Assembly: GCA_964016885.1 (NCBI GenBank)
Contig: OZ024747.1
Coordinates: forward strand, 49,461,447 to 49,525,446
DNA from: Eledone cirrhosa
Lineage: Eukaryota; Mollusca; Cephalopoda; Octopoda; Eledonidae
Length of the DNA stretch: 64,000 bases
Direction of reading: 5' to 3'
Part shown: piece after piece, positions 1 through 61,203 of the stretch
Numbering within the stretch: the first letter of the stretch is position 1
Layout of the letters: the number at the start of each line of letters is the position of its first letter
Made by a program: the position numbers and the translations under genes
The notes under the pieces: generated by a model
The model's database searches: none
What the model was told of the DNA's origin: nothing
What the model saw: the letters and a program-made list of their open reading frames with translations, nothing else

Positions 1-296
1 GCTGGGATGTATATTTTAGTGTATCTAGTTTCACAGCTCAGTGTCTTGATTCTGGATTTCATCTTTCCTATGACCTTCACCTTTCTTAACTGGAGATGGC
101 ACTCTCTGCTATGCCATTGCTCCAACTGATGTTGACCTTGGTACAAAGATCACTAAATCAAGTCTTATATTCCACACACACAAAATGTGGCCTCAAACCT
201 AGCATTATACCTACTTTACAAAATATAATCCCAGTATATGTGTGTGTGTGTGTATATATATGTATATATATATATACACACATACATATATATCAG

Positions 297-465
297 ATAG
301 GGTGTGGTAACATACCAGGTGGACCATAACCCCCGGAGAGTACTTGGGGCAGTAGAGTAGGTAATATGAAAAGATTCAGGACCCTGACAGCTAGATTCAT
401 CGAACAGTTTGGATCCAGCTGCTGAAACAGCTGGAGCCCAGCCGTCGGGGTCCTGAATCTTATAT
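297..465. repeat. Hairpin repeat, copy 1
   Basis: The sequence starts near gtggtaac...ccaggtggaccataac and ends in an inverted repeat: arms 371-392 and 440-461, about 22 bp with two mismatches. It is flanked by TA-rich microsatellite on both sides. The same unit recurs at 17324-17517. Confidence 0.7.
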
Positions 466-610
466 ATATATTACTCACACACACTAAGATACACCAACCA
501 GTAAGAGAGCTTCTATGCTGTTCTTAAAATTTGCTCAAAACATCCCACAACAAACAATGCATGATCTTAGAACGTTCAATTATTTTTTTCTTGATTTAAC
601 ACATTATTGT

Positions 611-796
611 GGATTGGCAGTATCGGTAGAGGGTCGGACGCCATGCTTTCGAGCATAGTTACGTCCCTTTACGATCTGAGTTCAAATCCCGCCGAGGTTG
701 ACTTTGCCTTTCATCCTTACGGGGTCGATAAAATAAAGTACCAGTAATGCACTGGGTAATTGCTGGCCTTGTGCCTAAAGTAGAAACAATTATTAA
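611..796 (+). mobile_element. SINE-B (tRNA-derived), full copy
   Basis: The head ggattggcagtatcggtagagg carries a pol III B-box-like gagttcaaatcc. It is followed by the family body (gtcgataaaataaagtacc, gctggccttgtgcctaaagtag). At least ten copies occur in the window in both orientations. Confidence 0.85.
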
Positions 797-2060
797 CATG
801 CAAGTGGCTGAGCATTTTTTAGACACGTGTATCCCTAATTAGTTCTTAGGGAGATCCCACTAAGTGCTTTAGAGTAACGTGTCCTGTATTATTTTCTAGT
901 CTATAATTGATGAATACCAGATAGATAATATATATATATATGGGGGGGGGGCGGGTGAAATATCGATATATTCCGAGTAAACTAAAATAAATTAGGCGAA
1001 CACAATATATTGTATGCCAACTAATCAAATATCGGTATCTTTTAACTTTATTCTTTGGTTCAGCAAGGGCGACAACTCTGTCAGTTAAGTTGATGTGATT
1101 GGAAATAAAGCCCGCCATCCGTCTTTGTATTACTTTAAATGTATGATGATTGACTTTTTATAATTAAATTTGACTGTTAAGCTCTCATTTAATGAATAAA
1201 AACGCAGCTGAGACATGTAAAACTGGACAGAGAAATTGTAGTGTAGATAGAAATATAGTTGTGCTGATCAATCTAACTCCATATACATATAAGAATATAT
1301 ATATACATGCACACACACACATATATATATGTGTGTATACACACACACAAATTTGGGTTCCAAATCAATTGAACTAAAGCAAGTCAGATTAGCTTGTTAT
1401 ATTTTAAAATATATGTTGTAAACTGTCACAGTTGCTTTGATAACAATATCAGCTCTCTATTATGTCAGTTATATTTTAACCATTGGTACATTTATTACAT
1501 ATCATAGACTCATAAGAATATAAATGGAGCTATGTTGTGAACTATATTGCAACTGTTTGTGAGTATAATAGACCCCTGTCATGGCATCAATTTATTACAT
1601 ATCATAGATTAATAAATATAATCCATATTGCAACTGTATTGATGGCTGTAACAGTGCTCTCCGTTATAACTCCATAACAATGTTAATATAGAAACCTAAC
1701 TGGAGCCATATCACAGCTGTATATCAATAACATTATGTTAATATAGAAACCTAACTGGAGCCATATCATAAACCATATCAGTAACAACAAAAACAGTTGC
1801 ATGATGTCATTGCTATATTGTGACTAAATATATATACGAGACTCCAACATTCACAAAAATTAAAAAATTTATTTATATCGCTATGGTGGCAATGAATGAA
1901 TGTAAAGAAAGACATCAAAGATAAAAGTAATATTTTTTTGTTGTTTTATTTCATTGTAAAAGCTGATTTTTTTTTTTTTTTTCCTCTGATAAAATACTTT
2001 GAGTGAATCATGTAGAAATAAATTTTATTTTCCTGGTGTAACTATTTCATTTCACTTACA
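797..2060. other. No gene recognised; AT-rich with short repeats
   Basis: I see no coding signal. It contains TA and CA microsatellites near 1290-1350, a poly-G tract at about 942-951, and a local duplication of an 'atagaaacctaactggagccatatca' type motif at 1690-1720 and 1740-1765. Confidence 0.5.
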
Positions 2061-2285
2061 TTAGCCCTTTCGTTACCACATTTATAAAGACACTGCCTAT
2101 GATATCCAGAGGATTTTGAAAATAATCAATATAACATTCTTTCTTAAGCCAGTGTTTGGTGCATACCTTAAAGGTTCTTACATAAAATTAATGAAATCTT
2201 TTTAGATAAATGCAAACACTTTAAAACAATTTTGTATTATAAAACCAGGTAAAATTTGGGGCGATTTTGATATCAAAAGCGTTAG
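2061..2285 (+). mobile_element. MITE-B copy
   Basis: This is a member of a repeated 220-235 bp family. It opens ccctttcgttacc, has the internal signatures cactgcctatga and ttttagataaatgcaaacac, and ends near aaaagcgttag. Full copies elsewhere end in TTAA; here the flanks are ttag. Confidence 0.65.
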
Positions 2286-2609
2286 TCTTTGCAACTGCCA
2301 TTCATTAGAACTGATAACATAATAAACATCATAAGCTATTGAACCTATACTTTCAGTTGCAACTATTTTTTTTTTTTTAGTAGCCAATCATGTCTCTGCA
2401 GACCACTAATGGAGGTGGGGAAATTAATTAGTTCTTATTTTGTTCTTTTAACACACTATAGCAAAGTTGTCCTAAACAACACTAAATTATTACATCTCTC
2501 AGCTACAGTATCTTCCATGTAGCTTTTTTTGGTTATCAAGTCATATATTAATAGCCTGGCAGTAATATGGGTTGATGCCACCCACCACTCTGTGGTTCAG
2601 GTCTACATA

Positions 2610-2828
2610 TTAACCATTTTGTTACTGTATTTCTATAATAAACAAAGCCTGTTTTTCAAATAATTAAGAATTTGGAGGGATTTAGTAATATAACTTTCGT
2701 TATTAAGCTGGTGTTTGGAATTTAACAAAGGTTCTCTAAAATATAATGGATGGTTTTTAAATATAAACACTTTAAGAGAATTGTATTATATAACCATGAG
2801 TGGTTTCAGGTGATTTGTTAAGAGTTAA
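2610..2828 (+). mobile_element. MITE-B copy bounded by TTAA
   Basis: The element is bounded by ttaa at 2610-2613 and 2825-2828. Its internal signatures (aagaatttggagggatttagtaatata, aagctggtgtttgga) are shared with the other copies. Confidence 0.7.
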
Positions 2829-5020
2829 AGTCACTTTAGATGTGAATTAGGTTTCTTTCTATTTGTAATTCAAATAAATCAATAAAATTGGGAAAATTTT
2901 CGCAGGTAAAAGAAAAATCCAGGAAAACAAAAACCAGTTTATATTTTGTTTAGAAATGTCTATACTGATCATAATAAAATGGCACACACAAACTGTGGCA
3001 CAAGCGTGGAGCTGACTAATGGCTGCAGATCTCAGTAGTAGTAGTAGCAAATATTCAAACCAGACCTTAGTGGAGAAGGGCTTCATACCAGTGGTAGTCA
3101 AAGGTCAATCAGAGATTCAAATAATTTCCTGATCTCATTTAGCATTAGGCGAAATATCCATTTAGGACCCAGTTGAAATATAAACAGCAATCTGATTAAA
3201 ACTCATTGCAAAAAAAAAATTGAAACGAGAAAATATTAGAACTTCAGCTTGAAAAAAAAAAATTATCTTTAACCTGTTCCTTATATTTCCAACAAAAGAC
3301 ACTGCCTTTGATTTTCAAGTAATTTTGAAAATAATCATGTATTAATATTGTTATAGGCAAGCAAATTGGCACATTGGATAGAATGCTTTACAGTATTAAT
3401 TTTCAACATTCTATCTTTATCCTTTTGAGGTCAAATACCAATTCAGTTCTGGGGTTGATTCTTCCTCTATATCCTTTTTTTTTCATTTCTTGGAATGGTA
3501 TTAAAAAGGTTAATTCCAGAAAGGTGGGGGGAACAATTTGAGAGTAAATTTTGTTAAAAAAAAGTGTGTGAAGTACTTTGGTACTGAAATGGCCCTTATA
3601 AATTAATGAAATGTAGAGTTTTTTTAAGACTAATGTGCAAAGTATTAAAAAACACGATATAATCCTTTTAGAGTGATCACCACAGCAGCAAGATATTTAT
3701 CGTTGCATGGATAATAAAGGGAAACCTGTGCTACAGAGTGGGCTATAAAACCTGAACAATCCCTAGTAACACCAGTATTACTTAGCACTGCTGGAGGGAG
3801 TGATGCTGAAATTGTTGATCTCCAGCTGACTAAAGGAACATTCAAGCTGTGTATATATACACATATTGTACCTATAGCAAATTATACCCTTTCCTCCTCC
3901 TAAATAAAAATAACCAATACTTTCTTAATTGAGCAGTCAAAATGTTTTTATGTTTCACAAATCATGTGAACCTGTAGGAGATATTATATATATATAATGT
4001 TAAGTCATTGGAAGGACTGATATATCTTTGACCATTTACTCACTAACTCGCTCAAGGCTTTAATTAAGCCAGCATCAAGATACCAGCCAAAAAGGCTAGT
4101 AGGTTAAATAGTGAGAGAAACTATTTTGTGTGGGTAGAGTTTCATTCTCTGTCCCTATAATATATATATGTATCCATATGTATGTAAAATGATAAACATT
4201 TACAAACTTGACATAAGACAAGGGGGTGGGAGTAACCAAACCATCTGAAATGACCTGACTTCTTACTATGAAATTAGCAAATATCCTATGAGCAAGACAG
4301 TCACCTGACTCAACTTACCTCTAATGGGACAAACTCGTCTAACCCATGCTAGCATGGAAAATGGACGTTAGATATTTCATCATTTAACTGGACAAACTAC
4401 AATTCTTTATCTCCACTTAATAACCTGTTTTTGTAAATGTATTGTTCATCATGTATACACACACACACACCTTTGGGTTTACAAGCACAAGGAAATAGTG
4501 CTCAATACCAAAGTAAAGAATATATTACTGAAATTACTGTTCTACTGAGTTTTGTGGATTGCTGCTAATCAAGGAACTGGAAATAATCCTTACATTAATA
4601 TATATATATGGCCTGTCTGTGATTATACAATGTTGGGGTTACACTCTTATAAAAATGTCATTTTGATTTCAAATTAGCTTTGTTTGTATTGTGATGTGTG
4701 ACTTATACACATCTTCACAATAATGATGTATATATATACATCTTCACTATTGTGATGATGTGTTATACACATCTTCGCTATTTTCATTTTTTTATAGACT
4801 ATTTATATGTTGAAGTCTGCACAGAGAACTGAACCCTGATGGCTTAATATGATAGTGATTTCATCATTCATGTTGGTGTATGTGTAGATATGTAGTTTTC
4901 AGTGTGTATAGGTGGCAGTACAAATATATTTTCTTTCTCCGAATAGCTTAACATCAATTTGCTAAAAGAGAATTTAAAAAACAAAACTGACAGTGCCATC
5001 TAGTGTGAAATAATTACACA
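2829..5020. other. No gene recognised
   Basis: It contains a MITE-B fragment at 3266-3345, a SINE-like fragment near 3355-3480, a LINE/SINE tail fragment at about 4255-4375 (ctaacccatgctagcatgg) and short TA/CA tracts. The 3645-3845 minus-strand ORF is discussed among rejected items. Confidence 0.5.
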
Positions 5021-5027
5021 TTGTCAT

Positions 5028-5262
5028 GTGTGGCCTAAAGGTAAGGGACTTACGATCAAAATGCCATGGGTTCGATTCCTGGGCTGGGTTGCTTATTCTT
5101 TAGCAAAACATTTCGCATTGCTCCAGCATACTCAGCTGAAAATGAGTAACAGCAATAGCTAGGGGTTTAAACCTGCAATGGACTGGCGTCCTGTCCAGGG
5201 AAGTCTTGTACTCTGTTGTGGAAACCGAGATAAGCACCAGCCTGATGAACCTCTGACATCAA
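5028..5262 (+). mobile_element. SINE-D copy
   Basis: A tRNA-like head with gggttcgattcct is followed by the 'ctccagcatactcagctgaaaatgagtaacagcaa' type core and an 'accgagataagcaccagcctgatgaacc' type tail. Related copies lie at 20380-20650 (minus) and 20757-21010 (plus). Confidence 0.75.
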
Positions 5263-5337
5263 TACAGATGCTGCCATGTATAAAATATTTGCAGTTTTAT
5301 AAGTAGCAATTCACGAAAATCTAGTAGCAACAGTCAT

Positions 5338-5343
<6 letters not shown>

Positions 5344-5376
<33 letters not shown>
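5344..5376. repeat. (TA)n microsatellite
   Basis: This is an uninterrupted TA dinucleotide run of about 33 bp. Confidence 0.95.
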
Positions 5377-5379
<3 letters not shown>

Positions 5380-5447
5380 ATAATAAATTTGAAGACTAAA
5401 ATCCAAAGAGGGCTTGATAAGGATAAATAAATATATATATAAGGGGA

Positions 5448-5600
5448 ATTGGCAGTTGTTAAAACATCGGACAGAATTCTTTGATTCCAGTTCTGAGTTC
5501 AGATCACACCAAGGTCAACTTCGCTTTTCAAAGTCAACAAATATAGTACCAGTTAGCTACTGGGGTTGATTCCTCCTCTATATCTCATTGTCTTGAAGAA
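5448..5600 (+). mobile_element. SINE fragment
   Basis: The sequence has a tRNA-like gttctgagttcagatcac segment and a 'caacaaatatagtaccagtt...ggggttgattcctcc' body. It is related to the fragment at 3355-3480. Confidence 0.6.
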
Positions 5601-6063
5601 ATCATGTGGCTCCACCAGGCTAAAATGTCCCAAACATGCCATGAGTCACAAGGGCAGCCCAACAGTTCCATCAGGAGTTATGAGCCAATGGATGGGTGGA
5701 GATAGATATATATATACACACATATATAAAAACAAATGCCCTGCCTATTTTTCAAAAATGTCATTCTTTTGATGGTATAAGTTGTGTACCAGTTGAAAAA
5801 AAAAAAATTTTTTAAAGCTGAAGTTAACTCTTTTCTGCTGGATGTACATATGTAAGTTTTTTTAATATTGATGTGAAAGACAAAAAAAAAAAAAATGAAG
5901 AAGAAATTGGTTTATCATTGTTAATTTTTGTTTAAAATTTTCAGTTTAGTAAATGCTGAAAAGTAACTTATTGTACACAATTTGGGACATTCAAATGGCA
6001 AATAAAATTCTTGTAAAAATTCTGTCAAGTTTATTTCCTTTTCGTAAAATCTTGGGAATAGAA

Positions 6064-6320
6064 CCAGTGATAAATGTTGTGAAGAAATGGCTGGGTGATG
6101 TGATGGGATGGAACCAGTGAAGAGATGGCTGGGTGATGTGATGGGAATGGAATTGGTGATGGATGTTGTGAAGAGATGGGAATGGAATCTGATGGATGTT
6201 GTGAAGAGATGGGAATGGAATCTGATGGATGTTGTGAAAGGATGAAAGTGACTGGGTGAGAAGAATAGAGCCAGTAATGAATGTTGTGAAGAGAAATGGA
6301 ATGAGATGGCTGGGTCATGT
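6064..6320. repeat. 33-bp tandem array, imperfect
   Basis: The unit gatgttgtgaagagatggga... (33 bp) is perfectly duplicated at about 6160-6230, with degenerate copies on both sides. The minus-strand ORF with QHPSDSIPISS repeats is only the translation of this array. Confidence 0.85.
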
Positions 6321-6359
6321 ATTGAAGGAGGGTGAATGTAGCAAGTAACATTGGTTATT

Positions 6360-7258
6360 CTCTGCAGTAATAACTTAGCTGTGCCCTAACAAAATGGCAG
6401 AGATATATTAGTTCAGCCAAAGTTGTAGAATTTCTCTCCTGGCTTTTTTTCCTTTTACTCAAACTTTTTTTGAAAATGTGAAAAAAATGTATTCCTAAAT
6501 ATTGAAAACCTTAAAACATGTTTATAGATAACTGAAGTAAAGAGCACAATTCTTCACTGAAACTAAGCTGGTGTAGAGGCAGCAAGATGACAGAAAGGTA
6601 AAGATGTGATTATTTAGAGAAAGCCAATACAATGCAAGAGTGAAAACTAGAAAAAAGAAAAAACAGTTTACACTTTATATTTCACCTTGAAGTTAGAATT
6701 CCATTTTCAATAGATAGGAAATAAAGTTTGGTGTTGCAAAAGAAATCCTAAACTCAAAAGTATCATAAATTATGAGACAAGTATAAACTATTATTTTGTT
6801 TTATTTTTCTTACCCTTACTTTTCACTCTTGTAATTATAATTTACATTATACCAGCTTTCCTAAAACAATAAAAATATTTTTACATAAATTAATAGAACA
6901 ACTTTGAGGTTTTCATAGCTTCCTTTATGTAATTCAACATTTAACTGATAAATAATTCAAATTTATTCTCATACATTGAAAGAAATTCACTGAGAAAATC
7001 TCCCCACCAATAAAGTTACAAAATGAATTTTAGAGAAAAGTGAAAAGTTGTTACTGACAGACACACACACACACACAATGAAACTGTCCTTAATAAAGAT
7101 AATTTACAATGGCTCAACAGAAAGAGGGACCCACTGCTGTTATACTTTTTCGTGAGAGTTTGTAACATGACAGTGTTGGGTTCAAACTATAACAGCTGAG
7201 TAATACCAAATATCAGTTACCTATATCAAAGCTACATAATAATACAATGGCTGAGTGG
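6360..7258. other. No gene recognised
   Basis: AT-rich intergenic sequence with a short (CA)n at about 7062-7077. I see no coding signal. Confidence 0.5.
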
Positions 7259-7480
7259 TTAACTTTTTTAATACCAGATTTCTAATAAAATAAACTGCTT
7301 GTGTGTTTCACTTATTTCTGAAAGTAATTAGGAAGTTGTAGGGTTAGGGTTAATAAAACTAATAGTCTTTGAAATGTAACTTAAAGGTTCGAGCATAAAA
7401 TTATGACAGAAGGCTTAAATTTAATTATAAACAGCTTTATATCATAGAATGAGGAACAGTGTCAGTATTAAAATGGTTAA
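7259..7480 (+). mobile_element. MITE-B copy bounded by TTAA
   Basis: The element runs from ttaa at 7259-7262 to ttaa at 7477-7480. It has the family's central taaaggttcgagcataaaattatg segment. Confidence 0.65.
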
Positions 7481-7901
7481 AGGGTTGTACAGCTAATCAA
7501 CAGGAGTAGGAATGTTAACCCTATTTATACCAAAATGATTATTTTAAATTGTTTATCTAAAAATCTTAGATCATAATTTTATGTAAGATCCTTTAAGTTA
7601 TGTTTGAAGCAGCAGATTAATAATGAAAAAGTTCATTATAATACTAAATATTTCCAAATATTTTACTATTTTCAAAATTTCATTAGAAATATGGAAACAG
7701 GAGGGTTAAAACCTATCATAATTTTATGGAAAAAGATTCTATGTTCCAAATGTCAGCTTAATAATGAGTTTAATTATATTTCTCTATTCCTCCAAATTTA
7801 CTGCAACACATTATCAGTGTATTTTATAAGAAATATGATGCAATTCACTTAACCCTCTGCTGGCTAAACTCTTCCTTGTTAGTTAATATGCACCATTTTC
7901 G

Positions 7902-8145
7902 CTTAACCCTCTCATTACCAAATCCCCAAAGAAAGCCACTGCCTATGACTTTCAAATGATTTTGAAAATGTTCTCATTTTTAATGAAAGACACTGCCTAT
8001 GATTTTAAAGCTGGTGTTTGGAAAAATAAAGATTCTTACTTAGAATTATGATGGGAGGTTTTTAGATAAATGCAAACACTTTAAAACAAATAGTTTAGCA
8101 CTGTAGAACTAGATGCAATTTAAAGTGGGTTGGTGTGAAAAGGAT
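7902..8145 (+). mobile_element. MITE-B copy with internal duplication
   Basis: It opens ttaaccctctcattacc. The cactgcctatga motif occurs twice (about 7936 and 7990), suggesting an internal duplication. It is preceded by a minus-orientation fragment at 7515-7620. Confidence 0.6.
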
Positions 8146-9058
8146 TCTGTGGAAGAATTAGCTGTAGGAAGTTGACCAGATATCATTTCACCAAATGAAA
8201 ATATTTTAATTTGAAAAATATTAAAAAATAAAGTAACATTTTAAATGAAAGAAATAACAGACTGACATCTTAGCAAGGATTTGCCAAAGTTGCAGCAACC
8301 ACAGAAAGTAATCTCAACATCTGGGTTGAGTATTCTTCTCCCCTCTGAAAATTCATACACACACACACACATATATATATAAAACCCAAACTTAATAGAA
8401 AGTTAAAAAGAAAGAACAAAGCGAAAGAAATATAAATAAAAATATATCATACTAATTATAAAAACATACCAAAATATTCAAGAGAGACTTTGTTGAATAA
8501 AGAACACATTTTGTTTGTTTTGGGTATTTTTTTGTTTTGCTTTATTTGTAGGAATATCCTTGTTTTCACAAAGGCACTATTTTAAAAAAATATGTTGCAT
8601 GGTCAACAACTGAGGAATGAAAGACACAGTGATGTACAACACAACCACATTCACCTGCTTATTGCAACAAAATGGTGGGGCGCCAGGATCAAAGACAGAG
8701 AATTACCTGCAACAAAATAAACAACTAAGATAAGAACAAGAAAAACAACAATATGCATCATCACAGACCAAGATATATGGAGTTACTGTCCTCCTAGACA
8801 TGCAATGGGGGTGGGACATCTTGCTTTTATATTGTTTGGTTTTGGCATGGGTTCTGTAGCTGGATTTCCTTCTTATTAACAACCACTTTACTGAGTGCAC
8901 AAGGCAGCAGCGACTGAAGGGTCATCTTAATCCTTTGTTTGGCATAGTTACACCTGGATGCCCTTCCTAACACCAACCACATTACAGTATGTATTGGAAG
9001 CATGGTTTCTACAGCTGGATGTCCTCCCTAACATCAACCACTTTACAATTGAATTATA
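8146..9058. other. No gene recognised; LINE/SINE tail fragments
   Basis: Two inverted LINE-tail fragments lie at about 8945-9050 (ctggatgcccttcctaacacc and a neighbour). The rest shows no recognisable feature. Confidence 0.5.
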
Positions 9059-9228
9059 ATTAACTAGCTTACCTTATTTCATATGAAAGATGCTGGCTTT
9101 TATATAGTTTTGAAAATAATTGAGGATATGAAGGGATTTAATAATATAAATTTCTCGTTATCAAAATATAAACACCTTAAAACAGCTTTGCATCAGTTGA
9201 AGGCAATTTGCTATCAAAAATTTTAACT
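9059..9228 (+). mobile_element. MITE-B fragment in DCAF15 3' flank
   Basis: The signature segments tgaagggatttaataatata and aatataaacaccttaaaacagc match the family. It lies downstream of the DCAF15 stop and may be part of its 3' UTR. Confidence 0.55.
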
Positions 9229-9425
9229 ATTAATATCATATACCACATAAAACCACATTAACAACAGACAACATCATATTAACAAATTTAAATCAGTTGT
9301 AATACTGTAAATTACCCACTACTGAAGATACTTCAAAAATGTTAATTACCCAACCTGTTTTTAGATATTTTCTGTTAAATCATGACAGGATGTTAAGAGT
9401 TAAAGACATATTGCTTCAAGATAGC

Positions 9426-57732
<48,307 letters not shown>

Positions 57733-57827
57733 CTAGCAAAAGATAGAACAATGACTTTATTAATATTTAAAAGGTGTTAGTTTTTAGAGCCTTTAGTGAA
57801 AACAAAAACAGCATACAATTCCCATCT

Positions 57828-57930
57828 TAACCATTTCATTATCAAAGACAAAACTTAATCATTTTTAAATCATTTTGAAAATTATCAAGAATTTGGAGGA
57901 ATTTAGTAAAATAACTTCTCCCATGTTTTT
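57828..57930 (+). mobile_element. MITE-B fragment
   Basis: The segment 'ttaaccatttcattatcaaagacaaaactt' and aagaatttggaggaatttagt match the family's 5' part only. Confidence 0.5.
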
Positions 57931-58637
57931 ATAACTCATGGGACTAGGATGGGTGGGGATTCTCAAACATAAGACCTTGCAGTAATGTGGTCTCCACTAA
58001 AAGTTTCCAAGAGGCAGATAGTGATGGCAAAACTGTGCAAAAGATTAAATCTACTACTCAGCTAGGCCAAAGTGGAATTTGAACTCAGAACACAAAGATT
58101 CAGATCCAAAACCACAAGACATCTCATTCAATGCAGTCCATTGCCTGAAAAGGGTACTTTATTTTATTGACCCTGAAAGGATGAGGTGCAAAGTTGAACA
58201 TAGTGTGATTTGAACTCAGAGTGCAGAGAGCTGGATCAAGTTATTTTTTCCAGTGCTCTTAACTTTGACCAATAACAGTATCGAGCTATATAGTGAAGAA
58301 TGTTCATACAAGTTTAGCTTTCAGGAATGAGACAAACATTAAAATATGGAGATGACTAACTGCTTAGTTTGTTGAAAGTAGCAGAAACACAAAAGACATA
58401 AGTAAAATATATGTTTCTTTAATTTATAGAAATATATTGCCAGGGAAAAAAAAAGCAAAATGTTCCCCAAAATACTTTTTAATGGATAACTATGGAAACA
58501 CTAATATATAATAACTAAGAAAAATGAAGATTATATATAACAAAAATGTTAATGTCATTTGCTTACAACAAATTAATCAGTCAGCTATATATATATGTTG
58601 TCAATCCATTTCACTCTAACTCAATGCTATCATACAT

Positions 58638-58768
58638 TAACCCTTTCATGGCTATATTCCTGGTGGAATACACTATCATAGATTAACCCTTTCATGACTA
58701 TATTCCTGATGGAATACACTATCATAGATTAACCCTTTCATGACTATATTCCTGGTGGAATACCCTAT
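58638..58768. repeat. ~58-bp tandem repeat
   Basis: The phrase ttaaccctttcatgactata occurs at about 58638 (as ttaaccctttcatggctata), 58684 and 58731. These are imperfect 46-48 bp spaced units, each containing ggaatacactatcatagat. Confidence 0.75.
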
Positions 58769-58930
58769 CAATGTACTTGAATTAACTTGGAAAATAAGCA
58801 AGAGTATAATGGAAGAATCCAGTAATATTACTAACATTTTCATTTTAAATATAGATAATACAAGAGTGTTTTTCTTTAGTATCAAAATGGTCAAACTTGA
58901 TCTCTCTCTCTTTATATATATGTGTGTATA

Positions 58931-59155
58931 TATCATCGTTTAACGTCTATCTTCCATGCTAGCATGGGTTAGATGGGAATTGTCCCACTTCCTGCAAGAT
59001 TGATCGGGTGGCCGTGTGTGGCTTGTATAGGACTGTATCTGGCTGGTTTTCTACGGCTGGGTGCCCTTCCTAACACCAACCACATTAACAGTGTGGGCTG
59101 GATGTTCTGTGGTACCAACATAACTTTACAGAGAAAGGGTGGTGTGGGAGGATGG
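58931..59155 (-). mobile_element. LINE 3' tail, minus orientation
   Basis: It starts atcatcgtttaacgtctatc and contains gggtgcccttcctaacacc and ggtaccaacataactttacag. There is no coding part. Confidence 0.8.
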
Positions 59156-59337
59156 AGTACACACACACTCACATATATATAACCGTTTTTATGTTCATAT
59201 TGGCAAGGGCTGAATGATACTTCTAAATGTATTTTATGCTTCCACATACCAACCCATAAATTATTTCTAAGTATCATACTTATTCCAGATATTTTCATTG
59301 AACCACTAAGCAATGGAATATACACAACACCACTTGC

Positions 59338-59547
59338 TTAACCCTTTAGCATTTAAACTGGCTGTATATGGCCAGAATTCTCTCACCTCTTTCTGTTCAA
59401 ACTGACCGTAATTGACCACTCATACCGACGTTAAAGTATTGTTCTCAAAATAAATAATATTAAAACTTCACATTCAATATTATGTGAATTAATTTAGTGC
59501 AAAAATACAAAAGTAAATATAGAGTAATGTAAATGCTAAAGGGTTAA
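59338..59547 (+). mobile_element. MITE-A full copy, TTAA-flanked
   Basis: The 210-bp element runs from ttaaccctttagcatttaaa to aaatgctaaagggttaa, with well-matched inverted ends. Its interior is shared with 15399-15613 and 56613-56820. Confidence 0.88.
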
Positions 59548-59623
59548 ACAGTCATGAAGAAATAAGTGAAGACAGAGCCACACACATGTTGGGCTTCCAC
59601 ACATTTTCCATGTATCAAATTCA

Positions 59624-59716
59624 CGTGTGTGTGTGTGGTGTGGTGTGGTGTGGTGTGGTGTGGTGTGGTGTGGTGTGGTGTGGTGTGGTGTGGTGTGGTG
59701 TGGTGTGGTGTGGTGT

Positions 59717-59749
<33 letters not shown>

Positions 59750-59752
59750 TTA
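59624..59752. repeat. (TGTGG)n pentanucleotide array flanked by (GT)n
   Basis: A perfect pentamer run of about 90 bp (59634-59720) lies between short GT runs. Confidence 0.97.
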
Positions 59753-60439
59753 TGGTTGTTTTGGTAAAGTCAGTACAATGTAAATTTAAAATAAAGTGAA
59801 AACTAGAATATTACACTTTTACTGTATATTTCATATTTTGAGGTTAAGACACTTTTTTCAAAAGAAAGGAAATGGTGATGTTAGCTAACCAGTAATGATA
59901 CAAAATAATACAAACATCCTTGTGCTCCTATATCATACCAATGAATTCAAAAGAAATGAGTATAGTGGTGATGTGTTAAACAAACAGGATTTATAACAAG
60001 TAAGGTATTAAGAGAGGGTTTTCTGGTCTTGTCAAGGAGCTAACAACCTCCATTTCAATCAATTTTAAACATAAATTAAGAGCATGGAGAGATTTTAGTA
60101 AAATAACTAATTTTAATATGATTAACTTAACATCACGTAATGATTTAGCAGAAAATATCTTGATTCTTAATTCAAATCATGGGAGGAGGGGGGGGGGGGG
60201 TCTCCATACAGGTTCTGAGACAATGACAGGTCAGATAACCATGTCTTGCTCATGTTCTCTTTTGGCATGGTTTCGACAGCTGAATGCCCTTCCTAATGTC
60301 AACCACTTTACAGCATGTACTTGGTGCATTTTATCATCACACCTGTAAAGTTTATAGTAATTTAGTAAAGACTTGAAATATTTAATGTGATGTAGTCATA
60401 GTATTATTTGATACTTTTCAAAAATGTCTTGCTAATGTG

Positions 60440-60577
60440 AATTAGTTTGGGGACATAACCTAACAAAAGGTTCTGGCATAAAAATATGAGTTATTTTGAT
60501 TTTATATAAACACTTTAAAATGGACAGTTTTGTATCATAGACCCAGAGACAGTCTCAGGTCAGTATCAAAAGGATTA
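60440..60577 (+). mobile_element. MITE-B fragment
   Basis: The signatures ttctggcataaaaatatgag, tttatataaacactttaaaa and atcatagacccagagacagt match the family's 3' half. Confidence 0.5.
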
Positions 60578-60987
60578 AGAGAATTTACTATTATACCTTA
60601 CCTTCCCATCTATACTTTATCTATGCTAAGGATTTAGACATATTTCTGATGATATTTATGCACTTTTCTGGAGAATTCAATAAATTATTCACCTTTTACT
60701 ATCTTCAACATGTTATAAATCAAAATAGGTCAGCTTCTACTAAACTTCTATTTAAAATAAACAGATGCAAACATCAAAAAGCATCAGCAATACTAAAAGA
60801 AAGAAGTCAAAATAAAAGAGAAAAAGAAAATGAAGCAAATGACACACAGATATTGATTTCTAGAGAGACACACAGCTATAAAAATGTGTATACGTGAGAG
60901 AGAGAGAGAGAGGAGAGGAAGGCATAGTTGATTATATGGACCCTCTCGGAAGAATGAGAAACAAAGTCAACTCCAGGATATGACATG

Positions 60988-61195
60988 ATAATGGTTTCTG
61001 ACTTAGGCACAAGGCAAACAATTTGGGGGGGGGGGGGGTCAATTAAATCGACCCCAGTGCATTACTGGTATTTATTTTATTGACTCCCATTAGAATGAAA
61101 GACAAAGCTGACCTTAATAGGATTTGAACACAGAACGTAAAGGCCCGTAACTATATGCTACAAAGCATGTCTGACACTACCGATACTGCCAGTAA
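60988..61195 (-). mobile_element. SINE-B subfamily copy
   Basis: It starts aatggtttctgacttaggcac, contains a poly-G run and 'tcaattaaatcgaccccagtgcattactgg', and ends accgatactgccag. Confidence 0.75.
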
Positions 61196-61203
61196 TAACA
61201 ATA

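Noticed and set aside
3645..3845. In-phase acceptor and 61-codon ORF as an alternative last exon of DCAF15 (VSWRSTISAS...)
   Set aside because: The 9481 exon is nearer and carries the SL-x2-L tail of the family. This ORF shows no family similarity, and phase agreement alone is weak.
8703..8900. Minus-strand ORF with acceptor-like and donor-like edges
   Set aside because: Joined to the upstream DCAF15 exon in the required phase it hits a stop after three codons, and the protein shows no similarity.
58969..59325. Minus-strand ORF containing NNLWVGMWKHKIHLE as an upstream DCAF15 exon
   Set aside because: It resembles the family's WW-containing strand only loosely, its donor would be weak, and most of the ORF is LINE tail.
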